From Alphaproteobacteria bacterium (GTDB lineage Bacteria; Pseudomonadota; Alphaproteobacteria; Micavibrionales; Micavibrionaceae), in NCBI GenBank assembly GCA_023301785.1, contig JALZUF010000167.1, positions 1 through 5,348 of the forward strand: 5,348 nucleotides of DNA, given 5' to 3'. The notes under the pieces are model-generated. The model made no database searches. It was not told where the DNA came from and was given only the letters and a program-made list of their open reading frames with translations. Positions within the stretch are counted from its first letter, which is position 1. Each line of letters starts with the position of its first letter. The position numbers and the translations under genes were made by a program. Shown one piece after another: positions 1 to 5,348 of the stretch.

Positions 1-66
1 CGGGCGGACTTGGTTGCGATAAAGCAACAGCCAAATGCCGCTCCTGCGGGACGTTCTATTCAATAA
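1..66 (+). CDS. Possible C-terminal tail of an unidentified upstream gene (partial)
   Basis: The frame beginning at base 1 is open from the window edge to a TAA at 64-66, giving 21 residues that end in PAGRSIQ. I do not recognise the protein. Its codons (gcg, gcc, caa, ttg, gtt) resemble those of the neighbouring genes, and a same-strand gene ending here would leave a normal leader of about 120 bp before the next start. The alternatives are that this is non-coding, that frame 3 (open to a TAA at 139-141) is the real one, or that a minus-strand gene begins at an ATG near 73 and runs off the edge. A 21-codon open stretch is weak evidence on its own, so this is a low-confidence call. Confidence 0.25.
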   Translation, partial: RADLVAIKQQPNAAPAGRSIQ

Positions 67-136
67 TATGGGCATATTCTGGCATTAAGCGTCGATTTTT
101 CTTGGTTTTATTTTCCAAAATCGCTAGTGTGCATTA

Positions 137-164
137 TTCATAAGTTAGAAAATACTTTTATAAA
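137..164 (+). promoter_or_regulatory. Candidate sigma70-type promoter with palindrome over the -10
   Basis: TTCATA at 137-142 (4 of 6 matches to TTGACA) is followed after 16 bp by TATAAA at 159-164 (5 of 6 matches to TATAAT). Transcription would start near 171, giving a leader of about 17 nt before the ATG at 188. The -10 sits inside a perfect 12-bp palindrome, CTTTTATAAAAG at 155-166, which could be an operator half-site pair or just AT-rich chance. The region is very AT-rich, so a chance match is quite possible. Confidence 0.3.
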
Positions 165-175
165 AGAGTAAAAAT

Positions 176-180
176 AAGGA
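176..180 (+). promoter_or_regulatory. Ribosome binding site for the PodJ-like gene
   Basis: AAGGA lies 7 nt before the ATG at 188, an ideal Shine-Dalgarno spacing. An in-frame TAA at 161-163 leaves no room for a longer upstream start, so together they fix the start codon. Confidence 0.7.
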
Positions 181-187
181 TAGGGAC

Positions 188-2296
188 ATGAAATCCAAAC
201 ACACGCCTGACCGCGTTCACGTTGTAAGACCGCCAGAAAATGACAGCTACCCTGATATTCAAAATGTTGAAATCTTGCGTACTTTGGCGAAAATCGGCGA
301 TAAGCTGAAGCGCAGTGAAGCGGAACGTTATGAATTGCTAGCTGAGCTACGTGAATATCGTAAGTCATTGCGTGATTTGGAAGATAAAGCGGATAATTCA
401 GAAAAAGCCTATTTAGCGGTTGAGAATAAGATTCAATCATCTGGCGCTGTTGGAACAGAAAATGTTCAACGCCAAGTTCGTTTTGAGAAAACGTTAAAAG
501 CCACAGAAGATAAAATGTTGAAGGCCATTGCAGGCCAAGCGGTTATTGATAATCGCTTACGCGCGACAGAAGATAAACAGGAAATGATGGATCAACGTAT
601 TGATCAGTCAGTTGCTGAGCAAACCAAGTTGAGCCGTCAAATTGATATTGCGACACAAGACAAAGCGCGTATGATGAGGAAAGTAGAACGTTTAGAAGAA
701 ATCGTTTTAGAAACGCAAGAAACATTGCGTGCCAAAGCGATGGTGCTTTTAACCGATCAAAACAAAGAGACTGCGAAGCCTGCGCCGAGTGCGTTGTCTG
801 CGCCAGATTGGAGTAATGTGAAGTCTGAAAAAGTTGCAAGAAAACCGCTTAAAAATCAAGAAAAAGAACCAGCGATTATTTATCAAGACGCTTGGACAAA
901 ACATATCAATTATCAAAACGCTAGTGTTGTTGCGCTGATTTTTGCGGCACTTGTCTTTGGCTGGGTGGTTAACAAAATGTCTAAACCTTCTGTGGGGGGA
1001 GAGAATGTTGCTGTTGTTCAACCGCAAACGAATTCATCAGACAATAACACATTCACGCAAGGGTCAGCTTCCTTAGAGAATGTATCGATGACAGCGAACC
1101 CAACGCCAGATAATGTGTTGGATTATAGTGATGATCAATTATTACAAGCGCTGGACGACAATCCAGACGCGTTGGCGGCGCAATTAAATGATATTGAACC
1201 TGCTGCGGTTGAGCCTCAAGCGACGGCTGAGCCAGTGGCCGCAACACCAGCGGAAAGCGCTGTTGAAACGGCGACAGTAGCAACATCATATAAGCCTGCT
1301 ATTGTTGACCCTAAGATCACACCAGAGATGGAGAACTTTGAAGCGGTTGCCTATAAGCAAGACGCTACAATTCAGCAAGCTATTCAATCAGAAAAATCGA
1401 CGGATATTCTAGCGACGCGTATTACGCCTGATCGAACTTTACCAGACCAAGCAAAGCGTATTGAAACGCAGGCCTTTTCAGGAAATGGTGAAGCACAACA
1501 TGATTTGGCGGCTATTTATACAGCGGGTCAAATGGGTGTTGATCAAAATTTTGAACGTGCGGCTTTGTGGTTTAGAGAAGCTTCAGATAACCAAGTGCCA
1601 AATGCGCGCTACAACTTAGGTGTCTTGTATCATCAAGGGTTGGGTAAAGAGCGTAACCTCGATCGTGCCCTATATTGGTATCGTGAAGCGGCAAAGCTTG
1701 GTCATGCTGAGGCGCAGTACAATTTGGGTATCGCACATATTGAAGGTATCGGCACAGAGTATAACCCACAGTTGGCGGCAGCATTTTTTGAACGTGCGGC
1801 AAATAATGGCATCATGGAAGCGGCGTATAATCTAGGTCTTATCTATGACAACAGTCTTCTTGGTCAAAGCAAACCAGAAGAAGCGTTGCTTTGGTACAAA
1901 ATTGCAGCAGATCAGGGCAGTGTTGAAGCCAAGAGTGCGATGGAGCAACTAGCGAAAAACTTGCAAATTGGTATGGATGATATTGATAACCTCGTTGAGC
2001 GTATGCAGATTATTAATCAGTCTGTTAAGGGGCGTCGTGCAGGACCAGATATGAGTGCAACGAACAAGTCATCATCATTTGATGTTGATAGTGGTTTGGT
2101 GAAACAAATTCAAGAGTACCTTATGCTCACTGGTGGCTACGCTGGCCCAGCAGATGGTATTAATGGAACGGCAACACAAAATTCTATTCGTGCCTATCAA
2201 GCGGCAAATAATATTTCTGTAACAGGAGAGATTAGCGAAGAGCTTTTGAACAGTATGGTTGGTGGAGCGATTGACCGCCTGAACAAGGCCAACTAG
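188..2296 (+). CDS. PodJ-like membrane scaffold: coiled coil, TM, Sel1 repeats, peptidoglycan-binding domain
   Basis: This 702-residue bitopic protein has four visible parts. Residues about 24-190 are charged and heptad-like, a predicted cytoplasmic coiled coil, with ATEDK repeated at 105-109 and 126-130. One hydrophobic span lies at about 245-262 (SVVALIFAALVFGWVVN). A low-complexity Ala/Glu/Pro/Thr linker follows at about 335-365. Residues about 433-577 hold four Sel1-type repeats of about 36 residues (YNLG, then AALWF or ALYWY, then AA), with a partial fifth to about 590. Residues about 633-690 match a peptidoglycan-binding domain 1 fold (VKQIQEYL, ADGINGTATQNSIRAYQ). The same order is found in the Caulobacter polarity factor PodJ and related alphaproteobacterial proteins, which is the basis for the name. 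With the N-terminus inside, the repeats and wall-binding domain would be periplasmic. A role in polar or envelope organisation is inferred; PodJ is longer (about 970 residues), so orthology is unproven. The gene appears monocistronic, with its own terminator. Confidence 0.88.
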   Translation: MKSKHTPDRVHVVRPPENDSYPDIQNVEILRTLAKIGDKLKRSEAERYELLAELREYRKSLRDLEDKADNSEKAYLAVENKIQSSGAVGTENVQRQVRFEKTLKATEDKMLKAIAGQAVIDNRLRATEDKQEMMDQRIDQSVAEQTKLSRQIDIATQDKARMMRKVERLEEIVLETQETLRAKAMVLLTDQNKETAKPAPSALSAPDWSNVKSEKVARKPLKNQEKEPAIIYQDAWTKHINYQNASVVALIFAALVFGWVVNKMSKPSVGGENVAVVQPQTNSSDNNTFTQGSASLENVSMTANPTPDNVLDYSDDQLLQALDDNPDALAAQLNDIEPAAVEPQATAEPVAATPAESAVETATVATSYKPAIVDPKITPEMENFEAVAYKQDATIQQAIQSEKSTDILATRITPDRTLPDQAKRIETQAFSGNGEAQHDLAAIYTAGQMGVDQNFERAALWFREASDNQVPNARYNLGVLYHQGLGKERNLDRALYWYREAAKLGHAEAQYNLGIAHIEGIGTEYNPQLAAAFFERAANNGIMEAAYNLGLIYDNSLLGQSKPEEALLWYKIAADQGSVEAKSAMEQLAKNLQIGMDDIDNLVERMQIINQSVKGRRAGPDMSATNKSSSFDVDSGLVKQIQEYLMLTGGYAGPADGINGTATQNSIRAYQAANNISVTGEISEELLNSMVGGAIDRLNKAN
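1484..1918 (+). repeat. Sel1-like repeat array within the PodJ-like protein
   Basis: Four tandem units of about 36-37 codons correspond to residues 433-468, 469-504, 505-540 and 541-577. Each carries an AxYNLG-type first helix (AQHDLA in unit 1), a Gly-containing turn, and a second helix ending in an aromatic pair plus Ala-Ala (WFREAS, WYREAA, FFERAA, WYKIAA). Units differ clearly at DNA level, so this is an old protein-level repeat rather than recent duplication. Sel1 repeats usually mediate protein-protein contacts; here they would face the periplasm. Confidence 0.85.
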
Positions 2297-2303
2297 TTTT
2301 TTT

Positions 2304-3170
2304 CTAAGATAATAAAACATCTTGTATCCACCAATGATCATGATCTTGGTGGATTTTGTTTTTTGCGGTTATTAGATCAGCGTGATTTTCAAACAGAGCG
2401 AAACAGCAAGAGCCACTGCCACTCATACGGGTTAAGCTGACATTATCTTGTGTCTGTAGGGTTGTGAGTATTGTTTGAATGTCAGGAATATTTTCAACAG
2501 CCGCCGATGTTAAATTATTTTGATGATCTTCTAAATATTCAATAACGGCGCTCGTGTCTTGAAATTTTGTTTTATATTGTGTTTCTGTTGAGAAATCTGA
2601 ATCGTATGCTGCGAATATTTCTTGTGTTGCACAATGTTGGCTTGGATAAACCAGCAAGGCATGAAGCGTAGGGAATTGTTGTATGGGCGTGATGTTCTCC
2701 CCGATGCCATCGAAGTAACACGCTTTTCCATGATAACAAACGGGCACATCTGCACCCAAACTCAACAGAAGGTCGTTTAAATCATCGGCGGGTATCTCTT
2801 TGTTAAAGAACTTGAGTAAACCTTTAATGGTTGCCGCGGCATCACTGGAGCCACCGCCTAAGCCTGCGCCTATGGGTATATTTTTGTTTAAGTGAATATG
2901 AACGTTAGGTTTAATGTCTAAGTAATCGCAGAGTAAATTGGTTGCTGTGATGACAAGGTTATTATCATCAAGCGGTAGGTTTTCAGCGGTGCTATCGAAT
3001 GAAAATTTAAATTCGTCACTGGGTGAGATAATAATTTTATCACCAAAATCGGCAAAGGCCACGAGAGACTGTAAGAGATGATAATTTTTTGAATTACGCC
3101 CTGTGACGTGTAGGAATAAATTTATTTTTGCTGGTGCAAAAATCTCCAACGGTTTCATTGCAGAAGTCAT
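2304..3170 (-). CDS. ispE: 4-diphosphocytidyl-2-C-methyl-D-erythritol kinase (IspE)
   Basis: IspE is the cytoplasmic ATP-dependent kinase of the MEP isoprenoid pathway that phosphorylates the 2-hydroxyl of CDP-methylerythritol. The 288 residues are normal length and show all GHMP-kinase motifs: FAPAKINLFLHVTGR at 11-25 with the catalytic Lys15, the glycine-rich ATP loop GAGLGGGSSDAA at 101-112, LGADVPV at 138-144 with the probable catalytic Asp141, NNLTSAA at 218-224, and MSGSGSCCFALF at 249-260. The usual DGYH substrate motif reads KNYH at 28-31; Tyr and His are kept but the Gly is lost. The ATG at 3170 lies 3 bp after the TPR stop codon, in the same frame. The nearest AAGG (3185-3188) is 14 nt away, so translation is probably coupled. 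Met5 is an alternative start, with no better ribosome site. The last 20 codons contain the convergent gene's terminator. Product call is very secure. Confidence 0.97.
   Translation of the reverse strand: MTSAMKPLEIFAPAKINLFLHVTGRNSKNYHLLQSLVAFADFGDKIIISPSDEFKFSFDSTAENLPLDDNNLVITATNLLCDYLDIKPNVHIHLNKNIPIGAGLGGGSSDAAATIKGLLKFFNKEIPADDLNDLLLSLGADVPVCYHGKACYFDGIGENITPIQQFPTLHALLVYPSQHCATQEIFAAYDSDFSTETQYKTKFQDTSAVIEYLEDHQNNLTSAAVENIPDIQTILTTLQTQDNVSLTRMSGSGSCCFALFENHADLITAKNKIHQDHDHWWIQDVLLS
2326..2364 (+). terminator. Intrinsic terminator of the PodJ-like gene, inside ispE coding sequence
   Basis: A perfect 9-bp inverted repeat, ATCCACCAA (2326-2334) and TTGGTGGAT (2346-2354), encloses an 11-nt loop. 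That loop contains the palindrome GATCATGATC (2336-2345), so the stem can extend past a single bulged T. The T-rich tract TTTTGTTTTTT follows at 2354-2364. It starts 29 nt after the PodJ-like stop and reads correctly only on the plus strand; no U tract follows on the minus side. It therefore serves the plus gene although it sits in the antisense of ispE codons. Confidence 0.85.
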
Positions 3171-3173
3171 AAA

Positions 3174-4985
3174 TTATAATTCAGCCTTGGTGTCAGCCAC
3201 TGGTTTTACAGTTTCATCAGATAACTTTTGATCGCTTTGCATTTCTTCAGTTAAGCCCGCGCTTAGTTTATTTTTTAAGCTTGCGGATAAATCAACATCT
3301 TCGCCTTCGTTATAATTTAAAGCGCGGCGCCATTGAAAACGAGCTTCATTTTTACGGTCTACTTGCCAATAGGCATCACCAAGGTGATCGTTGATTGTTG
3401 CATCGTAAGGGAGAAGGGCGACGGCACGTTCTAAATGCGGGATTGCGGCGTTATATTCACCCATTTTATAAAAGGCCCAGCCCAAAGAGTCTGTGATGTA
3501 ACCATCGTTTGGTTTAAAAGCCACAGCGCGTGAAATCATCTTGAGAGATTCGTCTAAGTTAATGCCTTGATCAACCCAGCTGTACCCTAGATAGTTTAAA
3601 ATATATGGATTGTCTGGGCGGTATTCTAAAGCCAATTTTAAATCATCTTCAGACTTTCGCATTTGCTTTGTTTGCTCGTATGCAATGCCACGACCATATA
3701 AAACATGCCAATATTCATCGGGTAGCTTATCCCACTTGCTAATAATTTTATCGTAAGTTGCAATGGCTTTATCGAAGTCTTCTTCTAGGCGATAGATATC
3801 ACCAATTTGAATGAGAGCATCAATGTCGTCTTGTTCGTCATAGAGATTGTTTAGAATATCAATCGCTTTTTGGTTTTCTTCTTTTTCGGAATATAGCTCA
3901 GCAATTTGTCTTTGCGTGAAAGAGTAAAGTTCACTTTCACTATCGATTTTCTTTAAGACACGGATCGCGTCATCATATTGTTCATAGCGCTGGAAAACTT
4001 CGCCAATGATGGAATAACTTTTATATAATTTGGGATTTAGATGAATAGCCATCTGCGCGAAGATAGAAGCGCTGTCTTCGCTATACTCTCTCAGTAATAA
4101 TTCGCCCATATCTTGAAAAACAAGAGCGGCACCTTGTTTGGCTTTGGTAATATTGGGGAGCGTAATTTCTTTTTCGAGGGCGATACTTGTTTCTAGGTTT
4201 TTAAGCTTTGTCTTTAACTCTGGGTTAGCGAAACCATTATCTTCAACGTAGCTGTAGATTTCTATCGCCTTTTTGACGCGGCCATAAACAAGGAAAGCAT
4301 CGCCCTGTTGCTCTAAATCGCGGATATCGCTGTCTTTTATATTAAACGCGTCATCCGCATAAGTGATCGCGGTTTTTTTCTTGTTTACTAAGTTACCCGC
4401 CAATAGAGCTTGGTAGGCATTGAACGAATTCTTAGGTAAATTCTCTACGGACATTTTTTGTTGACCAGCATTCGCCCATAACTTTAAGGATGGTACAATA
4501 AAGGCCGCAATATTATTTTCTTCGATCGTGCGTAAAATACGAAGGGCTTCGCCGTAGTTTTCTTGTTCAAACGCTTCTAGCGTTATAAATAAAGCGCCTA
4601 GGATATTTTGCGGATCATCCTCTAAAACACGCTTCGCTGTTTTAAAGGCATCTTCATACTGCCCAGCGGCCATTGAAACGATCATGCTGTGTTTTTGTAG
4701 GTCGACATTTTCTTTTTCACGCGCAATAACACGGCTCATATATTCTGCGGCTTTATCCCAATCTTTATGACGTTGGGCAAATTGACCAGCAAGGTAGCTA
4801 CCTGAGGTGGTCTGTCTGAAATAATAGGGCTGACTGCCGATGGCATTCATGATGTCTTCGGTTGTCAGTTGTGTTTCCGCCGTTGGATGAAAATAGCGTG
4901 GCACAAGATATTCTGCCGCGCTGTAGCCAGTAATAATGCCAGCCAAGCAAAGGGGAATGAAAATTTTAGGTTTTAAGATCGACAT
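3174..4985 (-). CDS. Exported or membrane-anchored tetratricopeptide repeat protein, function unknown
   Basis: This 603-residue protein begins with a signal-peptide-like N-terminus: Lys5 and Lys7, then a hydrophobic stretch at about 8-29 (IFIPLCLAGIITGYSAAEYL). It is therefore probably periplasmic or anchored in the inner membrane; no good lipobox is seen around Cys13. TPR-like helical pairs cover about 62-157 and, more clearly, 322-558. The middle (about 160-320) is degenerate. The strongest part is 424-558, with LNYLGYSW, ITDSLGWAFYKMG and INDHLGDAYWQ at successive repeat starts. This tail resembles a TPR family found beside ispE in other proteobacteria. The last 45 residues are polar and probably disordered. 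The start is fixed by AAGG overlapping the upstream stop codon, 7 nt from the ATG, and by an in-frame TAA at 4989-4991. The gene lies between ETF-QO and ispE with gaps of 9 and 3 bp, so it is an operon member. A protein-protein scaffold role is inferred; no catalytic motif is visible. Confidence 0.88.
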   Translation of the reverse strand: MSILKPKIFIPLCLAGIITGYSAAEYLVPRYFHPTAETQLTTEDIMNAIGSQPYYFRQTTSGSYLAGQFAQRHKDWDKAAEYMSRVIAREKENVDLQKHSMIVSMAAGQYEDAFKTAKRVLEDDPQNILGALFITLEAFEQENYGEALRILRTIEENNIAAFIVPSLKLWANAGQQKMSVENLPKNSFNAYQALLAGNLVNKKKTAITYADDAFNIKDSDIRDLEQQGDAFLVYGRVKKAIEIYSYVEDNGFANPELKTKLKNLETSIALEKEITLPNITKAKQGAALVFQDMGELLLREYSEDSASIFAQMAIHLNPKLYKSYSIIGEVFQRYEQYDDAIRVLKKIDSESELYSFTQRQIAELYSEKEENQKAIDILNNLYDEQDDIDALIQIGDIYRLEEDFDKAIATYDKIISKWDKLPDEYWHVLYGRGIAYEQTKQMRKSEDDLKLALEYRPDNPYILNYLGYSWVDQGINLDESLKMISRAVAFKPNDGYITDSLGWAFYKMGEYNAAIPHLERAVALLPYDATINDHLGDAYWQVDRKNEARFQWRRALNYNEGEDVDLSASLKNKLSAGLTEEMQSDQKLSDETVKPVADTKAEL

Positions 4986-4992
4986 TTTTTAA

Positions 4993-4996
4993 CCTT
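4993..4996 (-). promoter_or_regulatory. Ribosome binding site overlapping the ETF-QO stop codon
   Basis: On the minus strand the sequence TAAGGTTAAAAAATG holds the ETF-QO stop TAA, an AAGG Shine-Dalgarno core sharing that stop's last two bases, and the TPR start 7 nt later. Terminating ribosomes would cover the site, which suggests translational coupling and supports the chosen start. Confidence 0.65.
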
Positions 4997-5348
4997 ACAT
5001 GCTTCCGTAATTGGGGCCACCGCCACCCTGTGGGACAACCCAATCAATGTTTTGAGAGGGATCTTTGATATCGCATGTTTTGCAATGAATACAGTTTTGC
5101 GAATTGATTTGGAATTTCTTTTGTCCCGCTTCTTCGACAATTTCATAAACGGCGGCTGGGCAATAACGTTGTGCAGGCTCCGCATATTTCGGCAGGTTTA
5201 CATCGATTGGAATTGACGGGTCTTTTAAAACTAAATGCGAGGGTTCATTCTCACTGTGGTTTGTATTCGTAAGCTGGACACTAGTGAGGCGATCAAATGT
5301 TAAGACACCGTCGGGGCTTGGGTAATCAATTTTTAGACCATCATTTGC
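4995..5348 (-). CDS. Electron transfer flavoprotein-ubiquinone oxidoreductase, C-terminal part (partial)
   Basis: Only the last 117 residues are inside the window; the full enzyme is normally about 540-560 residues, so the FAD and ubiquinone domains lie beyond the right edge. The visible part is the ferredoxin-like domain holding the [4Fe-4S] cluster. Its four cysteines are all present: one in RYCPAAVYE and three in NCIHCKTCDIKDPSQNI (window residues 63, 86, 89 and 92). The protein ends in the characteristic VVPQGGGGPNYGSM. The enzyme is a membrane-associated protein that takes electrons from reduced electron transfer flavoprotein, which is fed by acyl-CoA and other dehydrogenases, and passes them to ubiquinone. 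It lies upstream of the TPR gene with a 9-bp gap, so it is probably the proximal of the three visible operon genes. Any promoter would be outside the window. Identification is secure from motif and tail; the gene is cut by the window edge, not broken. Confidence 0.96.
   Translation of the reverse strand, partial: ANDGLKIDYPSPDGVLTFDRLTSVQLTNTNHSENEPSHLVLKDPSIPIDVNLPKYAEPAQRYCPAAVYEIVEEAGQKKFQINSQNCIHCKTCDIKDPSQNIDWVVPQGGGGPNYGSM

Noticed and set aside
13..28. Stem-loop GTTGC-GATAAA-GCAAC and nearby CCGC-TCCT-GCGG, considered as the end of a small RNA such as SRP RNA or tmRNA
   Set aside because: The stems are only 4-5 bp, and the conserved SRP or tmRNA core sequences and a T tract after the stems are absent.
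138..440. Open frame of 100 codons on the minus strand across the start of the PodJ-like gene
   Set aside because: It lies antisense to a well-supported coding region, its product has no recognisable motif, and it is best explained as a shadow frame.
2261..2303. Weak stem GGTGG/CCGCC (2261-2279) plus the T7 run, considered as a terminator of the plus gene
   Set aside because: The stem contains a wobble pair and a 9-nt loop, and it is 17 nt from the T run, too far for intrinsic termination. The hairpin at 2326-2354 is far better.
2075..2341. Minus-strand open frame of 88 codons spanning the PodJ-like 3' end and the terminator
   Set aside because: It is antisense to the peptidoglycan-binding domain and overlaps the end of ispE out of frame; there is no ribosome site or protein signature.
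4923..4985. Lipoprotein signal in the TPR protein around Cys13
   Set aside because: The residues before the Cys (FIPL) do not fit a lipobox, and the Cys lies inside the hydrophobic stretch.
4973..5185. Minus-strand open frame of 70 codons, rich in Lys and Arg, at the ETF-QO end
   Set aside because: It is a shifted frame of the ETF-QO iron-sulfur domain, whose own frame carries all four cysteines and the correct C-terminus.

Overview
The window looks like ordinary chromosomal DNA from an alphaproteobacterium of fairly low GC (low to mid forties percent by eye). Three things point there. The plus-strand gene has a PodJ-like layout: coiled coil, one membrane span, Sel1 repeats and a peptidoglycan-binding domain. 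The minus strand carries the order ETF-ubiquinone oxidoreductase, TPR protein, ispE. IspE also ends in a Trp-Trp tail that I associate with alphaproteobacterial copies. The genus cannot be named from this sequence. There is no sign of phage, transposon, CRISPR array, tRNA or rRNA.

Layout: 1-66 may be the last 21 codons of an unidentified plus-strand gene. 67-187 is a short AT-rich leader with a candidate promoter, a perfect 12-bp palindrome and a good Shine-Dalgarno site. 188-2296 (+) encodes a 702-residue bitopic membrane protein that probably links a cytoplasmic coiled-coil scaffold to the periplasm and cell wall. A strong intrinsic terminator for this gene (2326-2364) lies inside the 3' end of the convergent ispE gene. 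From the right edge leftwards on the minus strand come the C-terminal 117 residues of ETF-ubiquinone oxidoreductase (4995-5348), a 603-residue exported or membrane-anchored TPR protein (3174-4985) and ispE (2304-3170). They are separated by 9 and 3 bp, so they almost certainly form one transcription unit.

The minus-strand operon joins a respiratory enzyme (electrons from flavin dehydrogenases to ubiquinone), an envelope-located TPR protein of unknown role, and an essential isoprenoid-precursor kinase (MEP pathway, which feeds the ubiquinone side chain and undecaprenyl phosphate). A shared quinone or envelope theme is tempting but is inference only. The convergent junction is very tight: the stop codons are separated only by seven T residues. 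Each transcript probably runs into the other gene's 3' end.

No clearly new multi-gene system is visible. The points most worth a second look are the terminator embedded in ispE coding sequence, the tight convergent junction, the conserved TPR-ispE linkage, and the PodJ-like protein.
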